The position numbers and the translations under genes are program-made. Shown here in pieces: positions 44,826 to 56,207 of a stretch of DNA of 64,000 bases. The notes below the pieces were generated by a model, which was given only the letters and a program-made list of their open reading frames with translations, searched no databases and had not been told where the DNA came from. The DNA lies in assembly GCF_004135735.1 (NCBI RefSeq), contig NZ_CP012670.1, forward strand, positions 7,890,501 through 7,954,500, in the 5' to 3' direction. Numbering within the stretch: position 1 is the first letter of the stretch; the number at the start of each line of letters is the position of its first letter. This DNA is from Sorangium cellulosum (GTDB lineage Bacteria > Myxococcota_A > Polyangia > Polyangiales > Polyangiaceae).

Positions 44826-45236
44826 TCACCACCACACCTCCATCGCTGCGTGGACGCACCGCCCCGGGAGCGCGAAGCCGACCGCGTCGAGCGCGCTCGC
44901 GTCGAGGGCGCTCTCGATCACGAGGCGCGCCGACAGGCGCCGGTCGAGCGCGAGCGCCGCGAGCTCCACGTCGACCGTCGCCTGCACCGGGAGCACCATG
45001 GGCCCGGCGGCGTCCCTCTCCCCGATCGCCTCCGGCCCGGCCGCCTCCGGCGCGCGCGGATCGACGGGGGCCGCCGTGCCCTCCGCGCGACCGCCGTCGG
45101 TCTCCTGGGCGCGCGCGCCCCGGGAGAGGCCCACGGCGAGGGGCGCGGCGCGGGCGAGCGCCCCGGGGCACCTCACGGACACGGCGCGCGGACGGCGCCC
45201 ACCGCGGAGACCGACGAAGAGGACACGCTCCGACAT
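44826..45236 (-). CDS. small hypothetical protein
   Basis: 136 residues. Opens MSERVLFVGLRGGRRPRAV; the middle is Ala/Glu/Gly-rich; the end reads VDVELAALALDRRLSARL and LDAVGFALPGRC. No family recognised. It is directly upstream of the propeller lipoprotein gene, and the junction holds a 22-bp-period direct repeat (CTCGTCATCACCACCAC twice, 44796-44834). It might be expressed with that gene. The opposite strand is also open, so its reality is uncertain. Confidence 0.4.
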   Translation of the reverse strand: MSERVLFVGLRGGRRPRAVSVRCPGALARAAPLAVGLSRGARAQETDGGRAEGTAAPVDPRAPEAAGPEAIGERDAAGPMVLPVQATVDVELAALALDRRLSARLVIESALDASALDAVGFALPGRCVHAAMEVWW

Positions 45237-45435
45237 CCTGGACCCTGCTCGAGTGACTTCGCGCCGTGCAGGAGGCGCTCCCGCATCCGGAGCGCGCCCC
45301 TCGAGACGCCCCGGCTCCGGCCGTCCTCCGGGCTCTGCCGCAAGGGACCTCTTCGACCGGATGGCGGCTATCATGGCCCCTCGGCACGGTCAATGTGCTT
45401 CCCCGGGCTCTCACGGAAGAGTAGAAATCCTGACA

Positions 45436-46509
45436 ATGGCTTCCTCGCCTTCCTGGGTGTTCCCGGAGCACGACGCGCGCGCGGCCGCCGAGGCGCGCGC
45501 GCGGCAAGACACGCTGACCAAGCCGCGCGGCAGCCTCGGGGCGCTCGAGGATCTCGCCGTCGAGCTCGCCAGCATCCAGGGCGGGCCGCCCGCGAGCCGT
45601 CCGGCGGCCGCGGTGGTGTTCGCCGCCGATCACCCCGTCACGCGGCACGGCGTCTCGGCCTATCCCGCCGAGGTCACGGCGGCGATGATGACGAACTTCG
45701 TGCGCGGCGGCGCGGCCGCCAGCGTGCTCTGCAAGCACCTCGGGGTCGAGCTGCGGATCGTGGACGTCGGCGTCGCCCACCCGTACAACCCCATCGATCT
45801 CGGCGGCGCCGGCGCGCGGCTGCGCCGCGATCCGGTCGCCGGCGATCCGATCGGCGACCTGCGGGTCGAGGACGCGCTGTCGGAGGCCGTCTACGAGCGC
45901 GCGCTCCGCGCCGGCGCCGCCGAGATCGACGCGCTCCCCGGCGACACGCGCGTCGTGCTGCTCGGCGACATGGGCATCGGCAACACCACCGCGGCGGCCG
46001 CCATCACGGCGCTGCTCCTCGGGCTCGCGCCGGAGGACGCCGTCGGGGCCGGGACGGGCGTCGAGGGCGCCGCGCTGGCGCGCAAGATCGAGGTGGTGCG
46101 CGACGCGCTCCGCCGCGTCCAGGGCGGCGATCCGCACCGCGTCGTGCGCGCGGTCGGCGGCAAGGAGATCGCCGCGCTGGTCGGCGCCGCGGCCCGGGCG
46201 ATCGAGCGGCGGATGGCGGTGCTCGTCGACGGCTTCATCGTCTCGGCGGCGGCGCTCGCCCTCGTCCGGATGGACGCCCGGGCGCGGCGGGGCATGCTCT
46301 TCGCCCACCGCTCGGCCGAGCGCGGCCACGCCCGCATCCTCTCGGCGCTCACCGCCCGCCCCCTGCTGGATCTGGGGATGCGCCTCGGCGAGGCGACCGC
46401 CGCGCTGGCCGCGCTGCCGCTCCTCGACGCCGCCTGCGCGCTCCACACGGGCATGGCGACGTTCGCGGGCGCGAGCGTGCCCGATCGCGCGCAGCCCGGG
46501 CGGCCATGA
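45436..46509 (+). CDS. cobT: nicotinate-nucleotide--dimethylbenzimidazole phosphoribosyltransferase
   Basis: 357 residues. Makes alpha-ribazole phosphate, the lower-ligand nucleotide of vitamin B12. Signatures: TKPRGSLGALEDLA, FAADHPVTRHGVSAYPAEVT, LLGDMGIGNTTAAAAITALL, and HRSAERGHARIL. The ATG at 45436 starts right before the conserved part, though the frame is open for 440 bp upstream. It overlaps cobS by 4 bp. No cobalamin riboswitch could be recognised in the 199 bp upstream. It is the first gene of a cobT-cobS-cobC-like row. Confidence 0.94.
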   Translation: MASSPSWVFPEHDARAAAEARARQDTLTKPRGSLGALEDLAVELASIQGGPPASRPAAAVVFAADHPVTRHGVSAYPAEVTAAMMTNFVRGGAAASVLCKHLGVELRIVDVGVAHPYNPIDLGGAGARLRRDPVAGDPIGDLRVEDALSEAVYERALRAGAAEIDALPGDTRVVLLGDMGIGNTTAAAAITALLLGLAPEDAVGAGTGVEGAALARKIEVVRDALRRVQGGDPHRVVRAVGGKEIAALVGAAARAIERRMAVLVDGFIVSAAALALVRMDARARRGMLFAHRSAERGHARILSALTARPLLDLGMRLGEATAALAALPLLDAACALHTGMATFAGASVPDRAQPGRP

Positions 46510-47276
46510 GGGCGCCGCCCATCCTGCGCGGCGCCCGGGCAGCGACCACGTTCCTGACGCGCGTGCCGGTCGGCGGGTTCCCCTACGCCGAGGCGGACTG
46601 GCGATGGGCCGCGGCGTGGCTCCCGTTCGTGGGCGCCGGCCTCGGCGCGATCCAGGGCGCGGCGTGGCTGCTGCTCGACCGGGGCGGCGCGCTCGTCGCG
46701 GCGACCGTGACCGTCGCGCTGAGCCTGCTCCTGACCGGCGCGTTCCACGAGGACGGCCTGGCGGACACGGCCGACGCGCTGGGCGGCGCGTTCGATCGCG
46801 CGCGGATGCTCGACATCCTCAAGGACAGCCGCATCGGCTCCTTCGGCGCCGCGGCGCTCATCGTGGTGCTCGTGATGCGCATCGCCCTGCTCGCGCGCCT
46901 CGACGCCGCCGCGCCCGTCGCGCTGGTGCTGACGCAGTGCCTCTCGCGCACGCCGCCGCTCTGGTTGATGGTCGCGCTGCCGTACGTGACCCAGCACGCC
47001 GCCTCGCGCAGCAAGCCGGTCGCGCAGGCGGGGCTGCCGCAGGCGCTCTTCGGCTCGGTCTGGCCCGCGCTGGCGCTCGCCGTGGCGCACGGCGCCGGGG
47101 CCGTCTCGACGGCCGAGGCGGCGGCCATGCTCGGGGCCACGGCCGTCGCCTCGACGATCTGCGGCCTCCGCTTCCGCGCCCGCGCGGGCGGGATCACCGG
47201 CGATTTCCTGGGCGCGACGCAGCAGATCGCCGACTGCGCGGCGCTGCTCGCCCTCGCGCTCGCGCGGGGCGGTTGA
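46506..47276 (+). CDS. cobS: adenosylcobinamide-GDP ribazoletransferase
   Basis: A 256-residue membrane enzyme that joins the lower-ligand nucleotide to adenosylcobinamide-GDP, the last assembly step of B12. FLTRVPVG near the start, FHEDGLADTADALGGAFDRA (metal-binding Glu/Asp), KDSRIGSFGAAAL and GGITGDFLGATQQI are the family blocks, with hydrophobic helices between. Starts inside the cobT stop (ATGA). cobU/cobP, which makes the GDP substrate, is not in this window. Confidence 0.94.
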   Translation: MRAPPILRGARAATTFLTRVPVGGFPYAEADWRWAAAWLPFVGAGLGAIQGAAWLLLDRGGALVAATVTVALSLLLTGAFHEDGLADTADALGGAFDRARMLDILKDSRIGSFGAAALIVVLVMRIALLARLDAAAPVALVLTQCLSRTPPLWLMVALPYVTQHAASRSKPVAQAGLPQALFGSVWPALALAVAHGAGAVSTAEAAAMLGATAVASTICGLRFRARAGGITGDFLGATQQIADCAALLALALARGG

Positions 47277-47294
47277 GACGGAGGCGCGCCGCGC

Positions 47295-47948
47295 ATGGAT
47301 CCCCTCCCCCACGATCCCGTCCACGATCTCGTCGCGTTCCGTCACGCGCCCGTCTCGCTCCCGGGGATCTGCTACGGTCGCCTCGACGTCGCGGCGGCGC
47401 TCCCTCCGGCCGAGGCGGCGGACGCGATCGAGCGCGCGCTCCAGGGCCTCGGCGCGCGCCCCGGCGTGATCTGGTCGTCGCCGCTCTCCCGCTGCGCCGG
47501 CCCTGCCGCCGAGCTCTCGACGCGGCTCGGCGTGCCGCACGTCGTCGACGAGCGCCTCCTCGAGATCGCCTACGGCGCCTGGGAGGGCCGCGCCTTCTCG
47601 GACATCGAGCGCGAGGATCCGTCGGCGTACGCCGCCTGGCTCCGCGACTGGGAGCGCGCCGGCCCGCCGGGCGGCGAGTCGGCGATCGAGGTCGAGGCGC
47701 GGGTGCGGTCGTTCTGGCGCGAGCTCGGCGAGGGGTCCTGCGCGTCCGGGCGGGCGTCCGGGGCGCCCTCGCACCTCTTGGTCGCGCACGCGGGCGTGCT
47801 GCGGGCGCTGCGCGTCATCGCCTGCGCCGCGACCTGGCCCGCGGCGATGAGCGCGCCGGCCCCGCACCTCTCGGCCGAGCGCTTCCCGCTGCCGGCGTCC
47901 GCCGTTCCGCTGGCGGCCTGCCAGGGGGCGCGTACCCTGCGCGCATGA
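47295..47948 (+). CDS. cobC: histidine phosphatase, probable alpha-ribazole phosphatase
   Basis: 217 residues. Phosphoglycerate-mutase-like fold: FRHAPVSLPGICYGRLD (catalytic Arg-His; the C-Y-G-R-x-D is typical of CobC), IWSSPLSRCAGPA, LLEIAYGAWEGR and LLVAHAGVLRAL (second His). It would remove the phosphate from alpha-ribazole phosphate. Placement directly after cobT and cobS (18 bp after cobS) supports the cobC name. The next gene overlaps by 4 bp. Confidence 0.85.
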   Translation: MDPLPHDPVHDLVAFRHAPVSLPGICYGRLDVAAALPPAEAADAIERALQGLGARPGVIWSSPLSRCAGPAAELSTRLGVPHVVDERLLEIAYGAWEGRAFSDIEREDPSAYAAWLRDWERAGPPGGESAIEVEARVRSFWRELGEGSCASGRASGAPSHLLVAHAGVLRALRVIACAATWPAAMSAPAPHLSAERFPLPASAVPLAACQGARTLRA

Positions 47949-49072
47949 CCCCGCACGAAGAGCTCGCGCTCCTGCTGCGTCCGGCGGCCGGGGGCCTCTA
48001 TCTCGTCTCGACCGGGCGCGCCCAGCAGCTCGAGGTCCAGCGGCGCCTCTACGGCGCGCGGACCGACGACGAGGTCCGCGCGCGGTTCCGCGCGTCGCTC
48101 GACCGGATCGCCGGCGCGCGCGCGATCCTGCTCGGCGTGCCCTCCGACGTCGGCGCGGGGTTCCTCCGCGGATCCAACCTGGGCCCGCAGGCGGTCCGGA
48201 CCGCGCTCCTCGAGGAGCTCCCGGATTTCCCCGAGCGGGCGCGGGACGCCGGCCTCATCGACATCGGCGACGTGTTCGTGGTGCCGCAGCTCCTGCACGA
48301 CGACATGCTGTCCGAGGACCAGAAGGCCGCGTCGCGCCGCGCCCTCTACCCCGGCGTGCCCGAGCCCGCGGCGTCGCGGCTGCCGGTCTCGCCGCTCTCC
48401 ATCGCCGAGCGCGCGCTCGATCTCGTCTTCTCGATCAACCCGGAGGTCGCGCCCATCGTGATCGGCGGCGACCACTCCACGGCCCTGCCGGTCGCGCGCG
48501 CGCTCGCCCGCGCGCGGGGCGCGCGGCGGCGGCCGTGGGGCATCGTGCAGCCCGACGCCCACACCGACCTCCTCGAGGAGCGGCTCGGCATCAAGTACTG
48601 CTTCGCCACGTGGTCGTACCACGCGAACGAGCTCGTGGGCCGCGGCGGCCGGCTCGTCCAGGTGGGGATCCGCGCGTCGCAGAGGCCGCGCGAGCACTGG
48701 GAGAGCCGCTACGGCGTGCGGCAGTTCTGGGCGGCCGAGTGCCGCGCGGATCCCGAGGCGGCGCTCGACGCCATCCTCACGCACGTCAAGGGCACCGGCG
48801 TCGAGGGCGTCTACTTCTCGAACGACATCGACGGCACGGACGCCGCGCACGCCGACGCCACGGGCACCCCGGAGCCGGACGGCCTGTCGCCCGGGTTCGT
48901 GGTGACGCTGATCCGCCGCCTCGGCCGCGAGGTCGGCCTGATCGGCGGCGATCTCATGGAGGTCGCGCCGGCGCTCGCGCCGACGCCGGAGGGCGCGGCG
49001 CGCACGCTCGCGCTCGCCGCGCGTTACCTGCGCGAGACGATCGAGGCCACGCTCGGCCGGGCGCTCGCCTGA
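47945..49072 (+). CDS. arginase/agmatinase/formiminoglutamase-family hydrolase
   Basis: 375 residues. Binuclear manganese site: IGGDHSTALPV (His), VQPDAHTDLLEE (Asp, His, Asp), and FSNDIDGTDAAHAD (two Asp). So an active ureohydrolase-type enzyme is likely. The N-terminal 90 residues include an extra region (LLLRPAAGGLYLVSTG, ILLGVPSDVGAGF) that makes it longer than arginase. The substrate (arginine, agmatine, formimino-Glu or another guanidine) is not clear. It overlaps the cobC-like gene, so it is the fourth gene in a B12 operon, for which I know no functional reason. Confidence 0.85.
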   Translation: MTPHEELALLLRPAAGGLYLVSTGRAQQLEVQRRLYGARTDDEVRARFRASLDRIAGARAILLGVPSDVGAGFLRGSNLGPQAVRTALLEELPDFPERARDAGLIDIGDVFVVPQLLHDDMLSEDQKAASRRALYPGVPEPAASRLPVSPLSIAERALDLVFSINPEVAPIVIGGDHSTALPVARALARARGARRRPWGIVQPDAHTDLLEERLGIKYCFATWSYHANELVGRGGRLVQVGIRASQRPREHWESRYGVRQFWAAECRADPEAALDAILTHVKGTGVEGVYFSNDIDGTDAAHADATGTPEPDGLSPGFVVTLIRRLGREVGLIGGDLMEVAPALAPTPEGAARTLALAARYLRETIEATLGRALA

Positions 49073-49076
49073 TCGT

Positions 49077-49958
49077 TCAGGGCTCCGGCCCCTCGGCCGC
49101 GGGCAGCGCGGGGTCCCGTGCCCAGTCGCTCCACGAGCCCTCGTAGAGGATCGCGTCCGCCCGGCCGAGCAGGGCCAGCGCGAGCAGGTCGTGGCAGGCG
49201 GTGACGCCGGAGCCGCAGTAGCAGACCACCTTGCTCGCCTCGAGCGCGCCGAGGTCGCGGTAGCGCCGCTCGATCTCGGCGCGCTCGCGGAACGGACCGG
49301 AGGGCGCGCGGAGGTTGTCGGCGAACGGGGCCGAGCGCGCGCCGGGGATGTGGCCCGGGCGCGCGTCGACGGGCTCGCTCTTTCCCTCGTAGCGCTCGCG
49401 GGCGCGCGCATCGAGGATCACCGCCGCGGGATCGCGGCGCAGCGTGTCGACCGCCGCCTTGTCCACGACCGGGGCGCCGCCCGGGGTGAGCTCCATCGCG
49501 GGCGCCTCGGGGATCGCGGGCGCCTCGGTCGAGAGCGGGTGGCCCGCCGCGGTCCACGCGTTCAGGCCGCCGTCGAGCACGCGTCCGCCGCCGTGACCGA
49601 AGTAGCGCAGGAGCCACCAGAGCCGGGCGGCGATGGCGCCGCCCGCGTCGTCGTAGCCGACGACCAGCGAATCCGGGGCGACCCCGATGCGCGCGAGCAC
49701 GCGCGCGAACGCGGCGGCGTCCGGCAGGGGGTGGCGCCCCGGTCCTGCCTGGGCCGGGCCGGAGAGGTCGGCGTCGACGTCGAGGTGCACCGCGCCCGGG
49801 ATGTGCCCGCGGGCGTACTCGTCGGCGCCGCGGCGACCGCCGAGGTACCAGCGGCAGTCGACCACGCGGACGCGGGGGTCGCCGGCGCGCGCTGCGAGCC
49901 AGGAGGCATCGACGAGCGGGCCGGCGGGGTTCGGCAGGGGATCGTGCATGCGGGGCAT
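49077..49958 (-). CDS. sulfurtransferase (two-domain rhodanese / MPST type)
   Basis: 293 residues with two rhodanese domains. The N-terminal one (VRVVDCRWYLGGRRGADEY, GHIPGAVHLDVDADL) is inactive by design. The C-terminal one has the catalytic cysteine in VCYCGSGVTACHD. The loop CGSGVTA is the form seen in 3-mercaptopyruvate sulfurtransferases. WSDWARDP closes the protein. It starts at ATG 49958, with a second ATG 9 bp inside. It is convergent with the arginase-family gene (4 bp gap) and downstream of the encapsulin operon on the same strand, 116 bp away, without an obvious terminator. Confidence 0.88.
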   Translation of the reverse strand: MPRMHDPLPNPAGPLVDASWLAARAGDPRVRVVDCRWYLGGRRGADEYARGHIPGAVHLDVDADLSGPAQAGPGRHPLPDAAAFARVLARIGVAPDSLVVGYDDAGGAIAARLWWLLRYFGHGGGRVLDGGLNAWTAAGHPLSTEAPAIPEAPAMELTPGGAPVVDKAAVDTLRRDPAAVILDARARERYEGKSEPVDARPGHIPGARSAPFADNLRAPSGPFRERAEIERRYRDLGALEASKVVCYCGSGVTACHDLLALALLGRADAILYEGSWSDWARDPALPAAEGPEP

Positions 49959-50074
49959 GGTAACGCCGCTCGGCGCCGGGGGAGCCCGGCGATCGAGCGC
50001 GACCGCCCCTCGTGCCCAGGTCGCGCTCGCCTCGATCTCGATCGCGGAGGCGCGCGACGGGAGCGCGGCCGCGC

Positions 50075-51471
50075 TCAGCGCCCGATCTGGACGTTCTCGA
50101 GGACGCCGAGCGCGTCGGGGATGAGCACGGCGGCGGAGTAGTAGGCGCTGACGAGGTACGACATGATGGCCTTGTCGTTGATGCCCATGAAGCGGACGTT
50201 GAGGCTGGGCTCGACCTCGTCGGGGATCCCGGTCTGGTGCAGCCCGACGACCCCCTGATCCTCGAGCCCCGTGCGCATGACCAGGATGGAGGTCACGCCG
50301 CCGTCCGAGATCGGGATCTTGTCGCACGGCAGGAGCGGCACGCCGCGCCAGGAGCGCACGGTCGTCCCGTTCAGCGCCAGCGTCTGCGGGTAGAGGCCGC
50401 GGCGGTTGCACTCCCGGCCGAACGCGGCGATCGCGCGCGGGTGGGCGAGCAGGACGCGCGACTTCCTCCGCCGGCAGAGCAGCTCATCGAGGTCGTCGGG
50501 CGTCGCCGTCCCGGTGCGGGTCTGGAGGCGCTGCTTGACGTCGGCGCTGTGGAGGAGCCCGAACTCGCGGTTGTTGATCAGCTCGTGCTCCTGGGTCTCC
50601 CGCAGCGCCTCGATCGTGAGCCGGAGCTGCTCCTTGACCTGGTTCATCGGATCGTTGAACAGGTCGGCGACGCGGGTATGCACGCGCAGGATCGTCTGCG
50701 CGACGCTCAGCTCGTACTCCCTCGGCTTGAGGTCGTAGTCGACGAACGTCCCCGGCAGGTCGGGCTCGCCCCTGTGCCCGGCGGCCAGCGCGATGGCGGC
50801 CTGACCGTCCTTGTCCTGCGGCTTGCTCGCCCTCGCCTTGAGCTGCTCGAGGTGGTCCCTGAGCGCCGCGGACCCGCTGACGACGTCCGCGAACGCCCCC
50901 CGCTCGAGGAGCAGCACCGTGCCCGCCGTGGCCGCCCGGACGGTGAACTGCCACGCCTGCGACCCGAGCAGCGCCCCGGCCGTGAAATGATCGCCGTCGG
51001 CCAGCACGCCCAGCACCGTCGTGTCGCCGTACTTGCCGGCGCCGAGCTTCTCGACCTTGCCGCGCGCGACGAGGCAGATCGCGTCCGCGGGCTTGCCCCG
51101 CTCCACGATCACCTCACCCGGCTCCACGTCCCGCTGGACGAACTTGTCGGCGAGCTCCTCCAGCACGGCGTCGTCGTCGAAGCCGCGCAGCATCGGCAGC
51201 TCGCGCAGCTCCCGCGGGATCACGCGCACGCTCCGGCCGACCTCGGTGAAGGTCACCCGGCCGTCGCCCACGGCGTAGGAGAGCCTCCGGTTCACCCGGA
51301 ACACGCCGGCGGAGACCTCCACCCACGGCAGCACCTTGAGGAGCCACCGCGGCGTGATCGACGCCATCTGCGGCGGAGACTTGGTGGTCGTCGCCAGCTT
51401 CCGCGCCGCGTCCGTCCCGAGGCTGAGCCGCGTGCGCCAGCCCTCGTCACCAGGTTCCCAGTTCGACGTCG

Positions 51472-51475
<4 letters not shown>
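50075..51475 (-). CDS. family 2B encapsulin shell protein, second paralog
   Basis: 466 residues. HK97-type shell protein of encapsulin family 2B, the EshA/MMPI-like group. It starts with an N-terminal arm holding ATTTKSPPQM and RWLLKVLPWVEVSAGVFRVN. A cyclic-nucleotide-binding-like domain is inserted at about 92-213 (LPMLRGFDDDAVLEELADKF ... VRAATAGTVLLLERGAF). The shell part then resumes: DLPGTFVDYDLKPREYELS, QEHELINNREFGLL, GLHQTGIPDEVEPSLNVRFM and SYLVSAYYSAAVLIPDALG. The nucleotide cassette (HFTAGALLGSQAW) lacks the usual F-G-E and its Arg. Residues 333-341 read CRRRKSRVL where the first shell has SLVWKDPSFF, one residue shorter. Overlaps geoA by 4 bp (ATGA), so co-translated. It probably co-assembles with the other shell protein. 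Confidence 0.85.
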
Positions 51476-53817
<2,342 letters not shown>

Positions 53818-53880
53818 GACGACCTGTGCTCGCCGCTGCGTGAACAGCGCTCGACCGCGCGTCCCCCCCGGGGGGGCGTG

Positions 53881-55299
53881 TCAGCCCTGGGCCCGGCCGA
53901 TCTCCACGTTCTCGAGGATCCCGAGCGCGTCGGGGACGAGGACGGCCACCGAATAGTAGGCGCTGACGAGGTACGAGATGATCGCCTTCTCGTTGATGCC
54001 CATGAACCGCACGGACAGGCTGGGCTGGTACTCGTCGGGGATGCCGGTCTGGTGCAGGCCGACGACCCCCTGCTTCTCGGCGCCCGCGCGCATCAGCAGG
54101 ATCGAGCTCGTGCGGGCGTCGCTGACGGGGATCTTGCTGCAGGGGAAGATGGGCACGCCGCGCCAGGCAGGCACCTTGTTGCCGTTCACCTCCGTGCTCT
54201 GCGGGTAGACGCCGCGGCGGTTGCACTCCTGGCCGAAGGCCGCGATGGTGCGCGGGTGGGCGAGGAAGAAGCTCGGATCCTTCCAGACGAGCGAGAGGAG
54301 CTCGTCGAGATCGTCGGGGGTGGGCGGCCCGCTCCGGGTGTGGATGCGCTGCTTGAGGTCGGCGTTGTGGAGCAGGCCGATCTCGCGGTTGTTGATCATC
54401 TCGTGCTCCTGGCGCTCGCGCAGGGCCTCGATCGTGAGCCGGAGCTGCTCCTCGGTCTGGTTCATCGGGTTGTTGTAGAGGTCCGCGACGCGGGAGTGGA
54501 TCCGCAGCACCGTCTGGGCGACGCTCAGCTCGTATTCGCGGGGCGCGAGCTCGTAGTCGACGAAGGTGCCCGGGAGGTCGGGCTCGCCCTTGTGGCCCGC
54601 GGAGAGCTCGATGGCGGCCTCGCCGTCCTTGTCCTTCGGCTTCTTCGCGAGCGCCTTGAACCGCTCGATGTGGCCCCGCAGCCGCTCGGACTGGTCGAGC
54701 ATGTCGCTGAAGACCCGCTGCGGGAGCGTCAGCACCGTGCACGGCGTGACCGCGCGCGCCGTGAAGTCCCAGCGGTCCTGCGACGCGATCACCGTCGTCG
54801 CGCCGAAGTGGTCGCCGTCGGCCAGCACGTCGAGCACGGTCTGATCGCCGAACTTGCCCTTGCCGATCCGCTCGACCTTGCCGTGGGCGATGAGGAAGAT
54901 CGCGTCGGACGGCTGGCCCGCCTCCACGAGCACGTCGCCCGCCTTGAGCTCGCGCTGGACGAAGCGGCTCGCCAGCGCGGAGAGGAGCTCGGCGTCGTCG
55001 AAGCCGCGCAGGATCGGCAGCTCGCACAGCTCCTGGGGGATGACCTGCACCGCAGCGCCGGTGTTGGTGAAGCTCACGCGGCCGTCGCCCACGGCGAAGG
55101 ACAGCCGGCGATTGACGCGGAACACGCCGCCGGACACCTGCACCCACGGCAGGAGCTTGAGCAGCCACCGCGACGTGATGCCCTGCATCTGGGGCGGCGA
55201 CTTGGTGGTCGTCGCGAGATTGCGCGCGGCCGGCGTCCCGAGGCTGAGTTGGTTGAGCTGTTGTCCGCCCAGGGGGGCTGAATCGTTCGTGTTCGCCAT
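53881..55299 (-). CDS. family 2B encapsulin shell protein, first paralog
   Basis: 472 residues, first gene of the geosmin-encapsulin operon. Same architecture as the paralog at 50075: N-arm with ATTTKSPPQM, RWLLKLLPWVQVSGGVFRVN, inserted cNMP-binding-like domain (about 93-215), then FVDYELAPREYELSVAQTVL, QEHEMINNREIGLLHNAD, LDELLSLVWKDPSFFLAHPR, LHQTGIPDEYQPSLSVRFMG and ISYLVSAYYSVAVLVPDA. The cassette reads DHFGATTVIASQDRW, again without the Glu/Arg pair used to bind cAMP. GAGGAGG lies 8 bp before the ATG, the strongest ribosome site in this operon. Clearly related along the whole length to the second shell but different throughout, so not a recent copy. Confidence 0.87.
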   Translation of the reverse strand: MANTNDSAPLGGQQLNQLSLGTPAARNLATTTKSPPQMQGITSRWLLKLLPWVQVSGGVFRVNRRLSFAVGDGRVSFTNTGAAVQVIPQELCELPILRGFDDAELLSALASRFVQRELKAGDVLVEAGQPSDAIFLIAHGKVERIGKGKFGDQTVLDVLADGDHFGATTVIASQDRWDFTARAVTPCTVLTLPQRVFSDMLDQSERLRGHIERFKALAKKPKDKDGEAAIELSAGHKGEPDLPGTFVDYELAPREYELSVAQTVLRIHSRVADLYNNPMNQTEEQLRLTIEALRERQEHEMINNREIGLLHNADLKQRIHTRSGPPTPDDLDELLSLVWKDPSFFLAHPRTIAAFGQECNRRGVYPQSTEVNGNKVPAWRGVPIFPCSKIPVSDARTSSILLMRAGAEKQGVVGLHQTGIPDEYQPSLSVRFMGINEKAIISYLVSAYYSVAVLVPDALGILENVEIGRAQG

Positions 55300-56207
55300 G
55301 AGAAACCTCCTCGCGCTGCGGTCGTAGCGGTTGTTACGGGCGCTCCATCGTTCGCTGGATTTGGCATCGAGGGGAGCGGACCGTGGTCTCGAGGATCTGC
55401 CGGGGCAGCCCGGTCAGCGTGAGCGACGAACCGAGGATCCCCTGAAGCGCGCAGGGAGCGAGCCGCCGGGGAGCGAACTACGCAGTCCAGCGGTTGACCG
55501 ACGATCGATCGGCGGAGCCTGCGCGCGTATTGCCCCCGCGCCCCCCACGCGCCATTGCTCTGGGCCCGGACGGTCACCCGGCGGTGCGCGACCGTTCAAG
55601 CTCTCTCCGTTTTGCCCAGGCGTTCTAGCGTCCGTCCGGGGCGTGGGTCAAGCCTTGACCTCGGCCGCGCTCTTTTTTTTCGCTCTTGCGACGCTCCCGT
55701 GACGCGCGTGATGCCGGGTGGAGCCGTGCCGACGAGCCTGGCAGGAGCGCCTCGACAGGCCTCGCGGGCTGGACGAGGTTGAATCGATCGCGCGATGAGC
55801 AGGGCACAGGGGCCTTTTGGGCGCGCCACGAAGACAGGCAACATCAGCCTTGAGCCGCCCCTGTCGACTCACGTGATGCCGGCATGTAACGCCGTGATTT
55901 GCGACCGCGCAAAGGGGGAACGAACACGACCACTCGGCTCGTCCCACGGGATCATGAAAGCGGTCGATTCGCGCCAACGCATGATCATCGTGGATGCCGC
56001 GACGCGGGAGCGATACCGCAGCGTCCTTGGCACCTTTGCGGCCGGAGATTACCGCGGTGGCGCAGCCCGGCGAGACCTCCCCCTCGGCCACCGGCCCGCT
56101 CCAGGCCTGTTCAGTGCTCCGCCCTTACCCACCCCGGCCCCCTCGCCTACAGTTCACCGCCGAGCGCGGCCGTCCCCCCATCCCCAACCCCCGCGCGCAG
56201 CGACCCC
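55300..56207. other. 908-bp region upstream of the encapsulin operon
   Basis: No gene I can support. It separates the divergent encapsulin operon (minus) and the HerA-like ATPase (plus), so both promoters lie here. It is less GC-rich between about 55620 and 56050, including a run TCTTTTTTTTCGC near 55670. Several open frames exist, but their codon pattern and composition are unlike neighbouring genes. No clear -35/-10 pair or -24/-12 element before the shell gene. Its length suggests complex control or a lost gene. Confidence 0.5.

Noticed and set aside
45237..45435. Cobalamin riboswitch before cobT
   Set aside because: None of the conserved B12-box stretches could be found in the 199 bp upstream.
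50440..50485. Frameshift in the second shell gene
   Set aside because: The odd CRRRKSRV segment is bounded by conserved sequence in the same frame, and alternative frames do not restore the shell A sequence.
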